Part shown: in pieces, positions 40,736 to 48,893 of the stretch
How the letters are laid out: each line of letters starts with the position of its first letter
Position numbering within the stretch: position 1 is the stretch's first letter
From: an uncultured Clostridia bacterium
GTDB lineage: Bacteria; Bacillota; Clostridia; Oscillospirales; Ruminococcaceae
Length of the DNA stretch: 64,000 nucleotides
Assembly (NCBI GenBank): GCA_947627905.1
Contig: CANQXX010000001.1
Span: 62,001-126,000, forward strand
Direction: 5' to 3'
The notes under the pieces: generated by a model
The model's database searches: none
Seen by the model: only the letters and a program-made list of their open reading frames with translations
What the model was told of the DNA's origin: nothing
Position numbers and translations under genes: made by a program

Positions 40736-42445
40736 ATGAAAAAGAATAAGATATTAAGTTTTATAGCGGCAATTTCAATTTTAGCGGGAACGCTTTCGGG
40801 GTGCGGAGCTTCAGATGAAAGCACCGGCAACGCAGGAGCACCTATGAACGGAAATTCTTATGACGCTGTTCAGGATAACAAGTCATACGAAAAGGTTTAC
40901 GAAACTATCGGCGATATGGCAGAAGGCGAAGCATATGAAGCCATGCCCGAAACAACAATGGCATTTACAGAAGCTATGCCCGGTGCAGTAAACGGTGCTG
41001 TTATGATGCCGTATGACAACGGTTATTACAACACTGAGGAATACAATCCCATAATTGAAAACAGTTTCAAAGCCGCTGCGGAAGAGCCTCTTTCAACATT
41101 TTCCATAGATGTTGACACGGCTTCCTACGCCAACGCCAGACGAATGATAGAAATGGGCGGATATGTTGACCCTGATGCTATCCGCATTGAAGAATTTATA
41201 AACTATTTCGATTACGATTATTCCGAACCTACTACCGACGATCCATTCTCGGTGAACACGGAACTTTCCGACTGTCCTTGGAATGACGAAGCAAAACTTC
41301 TGCTCGTTGGTCTTAAAGCAGAGGATATTCCCCAAGAAGAACGTGTACCCACAAACCTTGTTTTCCTGATAGATGTGAGCGGCTCGATGTTTTCGGAGGA
41401 TAAACTTCCACTCGTTCAGGAATCTTTCTCGATGCTGACCGACAATCTTACCGAGGACGACAGAATTTCAATTGTAACATATGCGGGCGAAGATAAGGTT
41501 GTTGCAAAGGGTCTTACCGGAGACCAGAAAGACGAGATAAAGAAAGCTATCAACAGTCTTGAAGCAGGCGGCTCCACCTTCGGCGAAGCAGGAATAAACC
41601 GTGCCTACGAACTTGCGGAAAAATATTTCATAGACGGCGGAAACAACCGCGTTATCCTTGCCACTGACGGCGATCTTAACGTAGGTATTTCCAGCGAAGA
41701 AGAACTTACAAAGCTCATTGAGGAAAAGCGTGATTCGGGCGTGTTCCTGTCGGTACTCGGCTTCGGCACGGGAAACTACAAGGACAACCGCATGGAAGCC
41801 CTTGCAGACCACGGCAACGGAAACTATTCCTACATTGACAGCCGTCTTGAAGCGGAAAAAGTTCTTGTAAAAGAAATGTCCGGAACGCTTTACGCCGTTG
41901 CAAAAGATGTAAAGATCCAAGTTGAGTTCAACCCGGAAAACGTGGCTTCTTACCGACTTGTAGGTTACGAGAACCGTGCGCTTGCCAACGAGGATTTTGC
42001 AGACGACACCAAGGACGCAGGAGAGATCGGTGCAGGACACACCGTTACTGCGCTTTACGAGCTTATCCTCAATGACGGGGAAAATTCAGACGTTCCTCCT
42101 GCTTCGCTTAAATACAGTTCGGTGAACTATTCCTACGAAAGCAACGGCGAATACAGCGATGAACTTCTGACCGTTTCGCTTCGCTACAAACAGCCTGACG
42201 GCGACACCAGCAAGCTGCTTGAAGTTCCCGTTTCAAAGGAGATATACACCGAGAAAATGCCGTCCAACATGACCTTTGCGGCTGCGGCTGCGGAATTTGC
42301 AATGGTTCTCCGGGGCAGCGCTTTCAAAGGCAATGCAGACTGTGAACATATCCTTGAAATGCTTGATAATTACGATTACCAGAGCGATGAATACAAAAAC
42401 GAATTTGTTTATCTTGTAAGGACTATGGATAAAAGAGGTTACTGA
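40736..42445 (+). CDS. VWA-domain lipoprotein, YfbK family
   Basis: A 569-residue lipoprotein (TLSGC, Cys23). It has the YfbK layout: an N-terminal SFKAAAEEPLSTFSIDVDTASYANARR block (about 110-136), a von Willebrand A domain with MIDAS FLIDVSGSM (Asp213) and ATDGDLNVG, and a C-terminal DUF3520 region (VKIQVEFNPENVASYRLVGYENRAL onward). In relatives the VWA binds a protein ligand through a metal ion; function is unknown. It is the last gene of the sigma/anti-sigma/serpin run, 18 nt after the serpin and before a strong terminator. Confidence 0.9.
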   Translation: MKKNKILSFIAAISILAGTLSGCGASDESTGNAGAPMNGNSYDAVQDNKSYEKVYETIGDMAEGEAYEAMPETTMAFTEAMPGAVNGAVMMPYDNGYYNTEEYNPIIENSFKAAAEEPLSTFSIDVDTASYANARRMIEMGGYVDPDAIRIEEFINYFDYDYSEPTTDDPFSVNTELSDCPWNDEAKLLLVGLKAEDIPQEERVPTNLVFLIDVSGSMFSEDKLPLVQESFSMLTDNLTEDDRISIVTYAGEDKVVAKGLTGDQKDEIKKAINSLEAGGSTFGEAGINRAYELAEKYFIDGGNNRVILATDGDLNVGISSEEELTKLIEEKRDSGVFLSVLGFGTGNYKDNRMEALADHGNGNYSYIDSRLEAEKVLVKEMSGTLYAVAKDVKIQVEFNPENVASYRLVGYENRALANEDFADDTKDAGEIGAGHTVTALYELILNDGENSDVPPASLKYSSVNYSYESNGEYSDELLTVSLRYKQPDGDTSKLLEVPVSKEIYTEKMPSNMTFAAAAAEFAMVLRGSAFKGNADCEHILEMLDNYDYQSDEYKNEFVYLVRTMDKRGY

Positions 42446-42463
42446 TAAGCATAATATATACCA

Positions 42464-42500
42464 CCCACTGCTTTTACATAAAGCAGTGGGCAAATTTTTT
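42464..42500 (+). terminator. Intrinsic terminator of the sigma-serpin-VWA operon
   Basis: Perfect 10-bp stem CCCACTGCTT / AAGCAGTGGG, then CAAATTTTTT. Confidence 0.9.
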
Positions 42501-42561
42501 GTCAAATTTTACTTTTTGACTAATTTACAATAAGTTTTGTGCATAAATTCTGATAAAATTG

Positions 42562-42591
42562 TTGACATTGGAAGTGAAATTATGTTATAAT
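42562..42591 (+). promoter_or_regulatory. Consensus sigma-A promoter of the dynamin operon
   Basis: TTGACA, 18 nt, TATAAT, about 60 nt upstream of the first dynamin start. This is as close to consensus as any promoter in the window, suggesting constitutive strong expression. Confidence 0.82.
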
Positions 42592-42658
42592 TAATTAAAT
42601 ATGATTTTAAAATTTTGCCGTCCTGTCGGTTTTCATATTTTGAGTTGGGAGGAATTTT

Positions 42659-44701
42659 ATGGAACAGACAATCAACTACGGAAGCTACTCGGCTTACAAG
42701 GACACTGTAGCCGAGCTTACGGAAAGTCTCAGTCAGCTTAAAGAATACTGTGAAAGCGTCGATCTGGTACATACTGCAAGATCCATTGGCGACACCATTG
42801 AAAAGGTCGCTAAGGAACATTTTGAAGTTGCTATCGTCGGTGAGTTCAAGCGCGGAAAAAGCACGCTCATAAACGCTCTGCTCGGTCAGGAAGTCCTGCC
42901 GGCGGACGTTCTTCCTGCCACAGCGACGCTGAACCGAGTAACATACAGCGATACACCGTATGTTATGGTAGAATACAAGACCGGTGAGACGGAAAAAGTA
43001 GATATCAACCAGCTTGAAAATTACGTTACAAAACTTTCCTATGAATCGGAAAAAACTGCCGAAACGGTCAAGCAGGCTACTGTATACTATGCTACCGACT
43101 TCTGCAAAAATAACGTTGATATCATCGACACTCCGGGTCTTAACGACGACGAACAGATGACGAATGTCACCCTTTCCATACTTCCCGAAATAGATGCTGC
43201 CGTTTTTGTTATAAGTGCCAACTCTCCTTTTTCACAGTTTGAAAAGGAATTTCTCGAAAAACGTATGCTTACAAGCGATATGGGACGTATCATATTTGCC
43301 GTAAACTGCTTCGGTACGTTCTCAAAAGAGGACGAGGACAGGATCGTCGAGACCGTTGAAAAACGTATCGGAAGCTATGTTATGGAAAAAGCAAAAATGG
43401 TAATGGGCGAAGATTCCAAGGAATTTGCCGTTTATAAACGCAAAATAGGCAAGCCTAAAGTAATCGGCGTTTATGCCAAAAAAGCGCTTATGGCTAAGGA
43501 AAGCGGCGATCAGGCTATGCTTGAAGAAAGCAACTTCCCTACCTTTGAAAAAGTTCTTGAAACAATGCTCACTCAGGAAAGAGGCTCTATCACCCTCCAG
43601 ATACTTGCTAACAAAATAATAAGTTCCGGTTCGGAGCTTATCAATTCCATAATCATAAGAGAAAATTCCCTTATGATGGAAACTGACGAATTTATGGAAA
43701 AATACAATGCCGCTATTGAAGAAATAGACGACATAAGGACTAAGAAACGTGCGGAATTTGTCCGTATCAACGATGCAGCAAACAGCGTTTTTGAAGATCT
43801 TCAGCCAATACTTGACAGCTACTGGGTACAGATCGAAGAGACTGCAATGAAAGTTATCGACGATTATCCTATGAGCGCTGACGACCTTAAGCGGGACAAA
43901 CTCAAGATAGTTTATTCAAAACTTACCGACAGGATAAAGGACAATATCGAAAACAAAGCCCAGCTCATTTGTGAACAGATCCAGAACGAAATAAACGTTG
44001 CGCTCAGTGATGAAGCCGTAAGGCTCCAGTCATTCGAGGACGAATTTTTTGCTTCCGTCAGCAGGATACAGGAAATGTTCTCGGTAACACAGAAGCGCTC
44101 CAGAAACGGAGGCGTTGTAGATCAGATCATAGGCGTTGCAATTGGAAGCGTTGGTACGGGAGGTCTGTTCATAGGATTCCGTGAAGCAGGAATCAAGGGC
44201 GCTCTCCTCGGAGGACTTACAGGTCTTACCACATGGCTTGCAACTTCGTTCCTGCTCGTGACCACCGTAGTCGGCGGCGCATTCCTTTCTCCTGCCGGAC
44301 TTTGCCTTATGGCGATAGCCGGTCTTGCGGGAACCTTTACAGGAAAATTCTCCGTTGACAAGCTGCTCGTTCAGGAAAGGATCGACAAGTACAAAGCAGG
44401 CTTCAAACAGAATGTAAAGAAACAATTCCACGAAATGAAAATTTCCAGCGACTTTACCGAAACAGTCCGTCAGCAGGTATATGCTTCATTCCAGGGACTT
44501 AAAGCCAAGATCGAGGAAGAAACGGAAGTTATCCTCCTTGACACGCAAAAAACTCTTGACGGTCTCAACGAACTCAAAGCCGAGAAGAAAACAATGTCCG
44601 ACAACGAAAAGGAAAAACTCCAGACTATTGCCGAATACACCGGCTCGCTGCTTGCGGAAACATATAATCTTCACAAGGCTCTTACAGATGATATGGAATA
44701 A
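42659..44701 (+). CDS. Bacterial dynamin-like GTPase with membrane hairpin
   Basis: A 680-residue dynamin-superfamily protein. G1 is GEFKRGKST (61-69), switch Thr lies near 88-90 (PATATLNRVTY), and G3 is DTPGL (157-161). The G4 TKxD is not obvious, only FAVNCFG around 214-218. Long helical stalk segments follow (about 335-480). Then comes a Gly-rich hydrophobic stretch (about 488-560) that could form a membrane hairpin or paddle, and a helical C-terminus. Such proteins tubulate or fuse membranes and in some bacteria protect against phage or antibiotic damage (family knowledge). GGGAGGAA precedes the ATG. First gene of a three-gene operon. Confidence 0.9.
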   Translation: MEQTINYGSYSAYKDTVAELTESLSQLKEYCESVDLVHTARSIGDTIEKVAKEHFEVAIVGEFKRGKSTLINALLGQEVLPADVLPATATLNRVTYSDTPYVMVEYKTGETEKVDINQLENYVTKLSYESEKTAETVKQATVYYATDFCKNNVDIIDTPGLNDDEQMTNVTLSILPEIDAAVFVISANSPFSQFEKEFLEKRMLTSDMGRIIFAVNCFGTFSKEDEDRIVETVEKRIGSYVMEKAKMVMGEDSKEFAVYKRKIGKPKVIGVYAKKALMAKESGDQAMLEESNFPTFEKVLETMLTQERGSITLQILANKIISSGSELINSIIIRENSLMMETDEFMEKYNAAIEEIDDIRTKKRAEFVRINDAANSVFEDLQPILDSYWVQIEETAMKVIDDYPMSADDLKRDKLKIVYSKLTDRIKDNIENKAQLICEQIQNEINVALSDEAVRLQSFEDEFFASVSRIQEMFSVTQKRSRNGGVVDQIIGVAIGSVGTGGLFIGFREAGIKGALLGGLTGLTTWLATSFLLVTTVVGGAFLSPAGLCLMAIAGLAGTFTGKFSVDKLLVQERIDKYKAGFKQNVKKQFHEMKISSDFTETVRQQVYASFQGLKAKIEEETEVILLDTQKTLDGLNELKAEKKTMSDNEKEKLQTIAEYTGSLLAETYNLHKALTDDME

Positions 44702-44728
44702 TACGGTAATTTCAGGGAGGTTTTCATA

Positions 44729-45712
44729 ATGTTAAATTCAGCAGAAACATCGGGATATAATCCCCTGCTCGATATAGATACAAGTTTTGCAGCGTATCTT
44801 AATGCGCGCACGCGCTCATATAAGGATCACATCGTCGGCGGAATGATTGATTACGCCTTTGACGCAGATTTTTCAATAAAGCAGAAAATAACTTCTTTTT
44901 CCGCTTGGTCCAAGGTCTATAAAACACTGATTAGCAAGGATATCCCAAACAAAGTAAAAAGACTTTTTCAGTCCACAGATGTGGCAGGTTCGCTGAAGCA
45001 TCCTGAAATTTATGAGATCGTTCAGGTCTGCGCCGAAAGGCTGCAAATAAGCGTACCTACAGTGTATGTAAGAAATGCTCCGGAAAAATACGAAATATAT
45101 TCCGTTTATGCCGACGGCACAGAACCATGTATAGTTATAACCACAGGTCTTATTGATACCTGTTCAAAAGAAGAACTGCGTTTTCTCGTAGGACGTGAAT
45201 GCGGACATATACAGAATAACCACTGTATCTTCAATATGGCTGCTCCGTATTTCGGCATAAATCTTCTTGAAGAAGCCGAAGATATCGGTTACGAAAAAGG
45301 CAGCTCCGTCAAACAGATAGCAGGAACTATTTCGGAATGGATCAAGCTATCCGATATAACCGGAGACCGGGCAGGAATAATATGTATGAACTCTCCGCAG
45401 GATTATCCGAATACAGCTGTTAGTCTTTACAATAAAGGCGTTTTCAGCTTTTACGGCAAAGGCAGCATTGACCTAAATGATTTTCTTTCTCAGTATGAAA
45501 TACTTCACGTCACGCCGGCAAGGAGCATAAGGATATCCAAAGACTGCTCGGCAATTTACAGAAGGCTTTTCTCCGGAATGGAATTTCTGAGCTGCGAACT
45601 GCTTTACAATTGGCGTTCAGATCTTAATAAAGCAGATATCCATACAGTCAATAAACAGGCTCTTGAAATAAGATGCGAGATCATTCTCGACGCTGCAAAG
45701 GGAGGTGTCTGA
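44729..45712 (+). CDS. M48-like protein with degenerate HExxH
   Basis: A 327-residue soluble protein resembling M48 (Ste24/HtpX-like) peptidase domains: ITTGLIDTCSKEELRFLVGRECGHIQNNHC and later LSDITGDRAGIICM. The metal motif HExxH reads RECGH (156-160), so the first zinc histidine is Arg, and the usual third ligand Glu of ExxxD is Asp209. It may be an inactive peptidase used as adaptor, or bind metal differently. No membrane segment, unlike classic M48. GGGAGG precedes the ATG, and its stop lies 1 nt before the second dynamin gene. Confidence 0.72.
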   Translation: MLNSAETSGYNPLLDIDTSFAAYLNARTRSYKDHIVGGMIDYAFDADFSIKQKITSFSAWSKVYKTLISKDIPNKVKRLFQSTDVAGSLKHPEIYEIVQVCAERLQISVPTVYVRNAPEKYEIYSVYADGTEPCIVITTGLIDTCSKEELRFLVGRECGHIQNNHCIFNMAAPYFGINLLEEAEDIGYEKGSSVKQIAGTISEWIKLSDITGDRAGIICMNSPQDYPNTAVSLYNKGVFSFYGKGSIDLNDFLSQYEILHVTPARSIRISKDCSAIYRRLFSGMEFLSCELLYNWRSDLNKADIHTVNKQALEIRCEIILDAAKGGV

Positions 45713-45713
45713 T

Positions 45714-47477
45714 ATGTCCGAAAATACAGAGTTTGGATCATCATGGAGCTATGATACCGTTGAACCTGATATCGACAGCGTTCAGAATAAACTCCGTTCG
45801 CTTATGGCCAACAAGCCCTTGTGCAAAATACTCGGCGATGAATTTACCCTTCATCTTAAAGATTGGGACAAGGCAATAACAAAAAGACGTACAGAACCTT
45901 TCTCACTGGTAGTTCTCGGCGATTTCAAGCGCGGAAAGAGCACCATAATCAATGCTATCCTCGGCAAATCAATTGCTCCGGTAAACGTTGCGCCGGAAAC
46001 GTTCACAATAAATTCTATAAGCTACAGTGACGTGCCTAAAGCGGAAGCCGTTCTGAAAAACGGTCAGAGGATCAGTCTTGCCGCTGACGATCTTGTCCGC
46101 GAAAAACTTGAAAAGCTGATGAGAGCTTTCCCCGATACACTGGATTACATAGACATAAGGGACAATGCCGAAATACTTAAAGAAATACGCATAGTTGACA
46201 CTCCGGGACTCAGCGACCTTGACTGTCTTGACAAGCAGGTACAGGACTATCTTGTTAATGCCGATGCGGTCATTTATGTTGCCAGTGCGCTCTCCCCTTT
46301 CTCGGAATCTGAACAGTTCTTTCTGGCAAGCCATATACGTCCTCTTAGCTTCAGCAAACTGTATGTTCTGGTAAATATGATAGACGCAATGAACACGCAG
46401 GAGGATATCGAAAAGATCATAAACCGTGTCACCGAGCGCTGTGAAGCTATCATGCCGAATGCTTTTGTGTACGGCGTCAGCGGAATAGACGAATACAGGC
46501 GCAAGATCGGTCTTAATCGTCCCGATATAAAAGGTTTTCAGGAATTTTATGAGAACGAGTTCTTCAAGTTTGAAATGTCTCTCAGGCGCGAAATAATCAT
46601 GCAGAAAGACATAATCAGGACACAGCGCGTGCTGACGATGCTCAACCTGATGATAAAGGATACTGCTGCCCGTATACATATGATCTATGATATGATGGCA
46701 ATGGACAGAAAAAAACTCGATGATATATCCCAGAGCATTGAGCATGAATGTTCTGCTCTGGCAAACGTTCTTGACAGCAAAAAGCCTAAAATACTGCTCA
46801 GCATAACCGAAATGCAGCAGGAAGCCGAGCAGTGGATGTACGGTTTCTTCTCAAAGCTCAGGGAAGATATCCTTGAAAGCAGAAATACCACTTCTCCGGA
46901 GGATATTGACAAGCATTTCTACTCCTATCTTGTTGATAAAGTAGGAGAAGCATACAGAAAATGTCTGGATATGCACTGGCAGCGGCTCAATAAGATAACC
47001 GCTCAGCTGGGTTCGGAGCTTTCTCAGAAACTGGGCATATCATCATCTCTTGCCGATGATACGGGAATGACTGTGGACGATTCGCTGAACGACCTTAATA
47101 TGCTGGTTTCCAAATCGGTAATGGGTGCAGCTTCCGCAGGAAGCAGCGACGCATTCCCCAGCGGAACTATGTCATCATTCAAGAACATTCTGCATAAAAA
47201 GCGCCAGACAGACATCATCGACACAGCTCTTGAAAATTACGACGACATAAGAAACAGCACCCTGAAGGATCTCAAATCCGCATACAAGGCAATGGAGGAA
47301 AATGCCGTAAGACAGTTGGATAATCTGTATCAGACACAGGTAGACGTAAGCCGCGACGCTCTCAGCCATGCTATGGAAATGACATCCGATATAAGCAGCG
47401 CTTCAGTAAGAAAGTATCTTGAAGAAGCAGCAGACGTTCTCAGAGACGCCGCTAAAATAATTATGAAATATGCATAA
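45714..47477 (+). CDS. Second dynamin-like GTPase, soluble
   Basis: A 587-residue dynamin-superfamily protein unlike its neighbour in length. G1 is GDFKRGKST (69-77), PETFTINSISY is the switch I Thr region, G3 is DTPGL (162-166) and G4 is NMID (221-224). A long helical stalk follows with no hydrophobic hairpin, so membrane contact probably depends on the partner. Bacterial dynamins often work as unlike pairs (one membrane-bound, one soluble). ATG 45714 has GGGAGG 8 nt upstream, inside the previous gene. Last gene of the operon. Confidence 0.9.
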   Translation: MSENTEFGSSWSYDTVEPDIDSVQNKLRSLMANKPLCKILGDEFTLHLKDWDKAITKRRTEPFSLVVLGDFKRGKSTIINAILGKSIAPVNVAPETFTINSISYSDVPKAEAVLKNGQRISLAADDLVREKLEKLMRAFPDTLDYIDIRDNAEILKEIRIVDTPGLSDLDCLDKQVQDYLVNADAVIYVASALSPFSESEQFFLASHIRPLSFSKLYVLVNMIDAMNTQEDIEKIINRVTERCEAIMPNAFVYGVSGIDEYRRKIGLNRPDIKGFQEFYENEFFKFEMSLRREIIMQKDIIRTQRVLTMLNLMIKDTAARIHMIYDMMAMDRKKLDDISQSIEHECSALANVLDSKKPKILLSITEMQQEAEQWMYGFFSKLREDILESRNTTSPEDIDKHFYSYLVDKVGEAYRKCLDMHWQRLNKITAQLGSELSQKLGISSSLADDTGMTVDDSLNDLNMLVSKSVMGAASAGSSDAFPSGTMSSFKNILHKKRQTDIIDTALENYDDIRNSTLKDLKSAYKAMEENAVRQLDNLYQTQVDVSRDALSHAMEMTSDISSASVRKYLEEAADVLRDAAKIIMKYA

Positions 47478-47481
47478 AAAT

Positions 47482-47505
47482 AAGGGAACGCTTTGGCGTT
47501 CCCTT
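47482..47505. terminator. Shared terminator hairpin, stronger on minus strand
   Basis: Perfect 10-bp stem AAGGGAACGC / GCGTTCCCTT. On the minus strand it is followed by ATTTTTA, ending the transcript of the 47529 gene. On the plus strand the T-run is displaced. Confidence 0.75.
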
Positions 47506-47528
47506 ATACTGATTTTTAACATAAAGTA

Positions 47529-47888
47529 TTATCTGTATACTGTCATGAACATATTGTATGTAAGAATAGCTGCTAAAACTATATTGAATACAAGCGACAT
47601 GAACACATATGCGGCTCTTGTTGATTTTCTGGAAAATTTTGACGACATAATTCCTACAAAGCAGCAGGATACAAATGCTGAAACAATATCTATAGCCGCA
47701 TATACGGTAAATTTATCCGCAGGCAAAAATCCAGCAAGTTCTCCGGAAACAAAATACGAAACAACATTTGCAAGCGGAAGAATAAGAAGCGGTATTGTCG
47801 CAAAAGCATAATTCTTTTTCTTTGCCCTCATGTATGCGATGATCACCACAAGTATCAGTCCGCACATGACAAAACATTCAACGATCAT
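47529..47888 (-). CDS. Small multi-pass membrane protein
   Basis: A 119-residue protein with four predicted hydrophobic segments (about 4-20, 27-48, 60-80, 92-115) separated by short basic loops (RAKKKNY, SKFSRKSTR). No family recognised. It starts 19 nt after the SGNH-like gene with AAAGGATGG upstream, so the two are co-transcribed and may act together at the membrane. Confidence 0.7.
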   Translation of the reverse strand: MIVECFVMCGLILVVIIAYMRAKKKNYAFATIPLLILPLANVVSYFVSGELAGFLPADKFTVYAAIDIVSAFVSCCFVGIMSSKFSRKSTRAAYVFMSLVFNIVLAAILTYNMFMTVYR

Positions 47889-47906
47889 TCAAAGCCCATC
47901 CTTTCA

Positions 47907-48677
47907 TTATCCCGTGTGTGTAAGGATATAATCAGAAAGACGGTCATAGCTTTCTTTTTTAAGCCTTATACCGTTTACTTCCGCATAAGACGGCGGAAGT
48001 TTGCCGTCGTTTCCTTTAAAATCCGTGCTTACATCTATATAAAAAACATCTTTCTGATCGGCAAAATCCAACAATCTGGAATTATATGTATCTATATCGG
48101 AATTAAGGGCGATCCGGCTTTCATTATCCGATGTTACCGGAAGGAGCGACATAAGGTATATCTGAGTTTTATCGCTTTTTTCTTTTATAGTGTCAATAAA
48201 ATCCTCAAGCTCTCCAAAAGAGCCTTCAAGATCATCAACTCCTACCATAATATATATCTTTCCGGCATTAAGACCGAGCGCCGCGTCGGCTATGCTGATC
48301 TCCTCGTTGTTTACAGAAAGAAATACCGTGTTGAAGTTTGAAAGAGTTATCGAATCCGACAGAAGCATATTTGACGGAGCTACATATCCGTTGTCTGAAA
48401 GTCCTGCAAGAACGGTATTGCCTATAAATACCGCGTCGTCATAATAGCTTTTATCCGCCTTTGCACCGGCAGGAACAGGATTTACAAGCGTAATACCGTC
48501 TCCTATAGGTTCTATACGAACTACCTCTTTATCCTCTATCTCAACCATATCCGAAGATATTTCAAAATCTTCTTTCATATAAAAAACAAAGCAAACCACA
48601 AAGCTCGCAAATATAAACAAGAAAAGAAATGACACCCTGAATTTGGCTTTTTTCTTTTCATTTTGCCTTATTTTCAT
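47907..48677 (-). CDS. SGNH/GDSL-like exported protein lacking the catalytic serine
   Basis: A 256-residue protein with a basic N-terminus and one membrane anchor (about 14-33). An external domain with the order of an SGNH hydrolase follows: AVFIGNTVLAGLSDNG, IYIMVGVDDLEGSFGELEDFIDTIKE, IYLMSLLPVTSDNE, and VNGIRLKKESYDRLSDYI. In active relatives the first block reads FIGDSLT; here GDS is GNT, and the GxND and DGxH blocks are also altered. It is probably a non-catalytic surface domain, for example binding acetylated polysaccharide (inference). AAGGGAG precedes the ATG. Confidence 0.7.
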   Translation of the reverse strand: MKIRQNEKKKAKFRVSFLFLFIFASFVVCFVFYMKEDFEISSDMVEIEDKEVVRIEPIGDGITLVNPVPAGAKADKSYYDDAVFIGNTVLAGLSDNGYVAPSNMLLSDSITLSNFNTVFLSVNNEEISIADAALGLNAGKIYIMVGVDDLEGSFGELEDFIDTIKEKSDKTQIYLMSLLPVTSDNESRIALNSDIDTYNSRLLDFADQKDVFYIDVSTDFKGNDGKLPPSYAEVNGIRLKKESYDRLSDYILTHTG

Positions 48678-48819
48678 AACAAGGAACTCCCTTTTTTCAA
48701 AAATTTACAAAAAAATAATCAGTATCAATATTATTATACATTATTTTTATTAAAATTGCAACAGTTACGCGTGTATTTACAATTTTTTTGTCAAAATACA
48801 AGCAAAACATATATTTTAC

Positions 48820-48848
48820 TTGAAAAAAATAAATCAATGTGCTATAAT
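48820..48848 (+). promoter_or_regulatory. Sigma-A promoter for the ktrB operon
   Basis: TTGAAA, 17 nt, TATAAT, leaving a 40-nt leader. Confidence 0.75.
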
Positions 48849-48893
48849 TATTTTATTCTTTTGTTATAACAATCTGAAGTCAAGGTGATAAAT

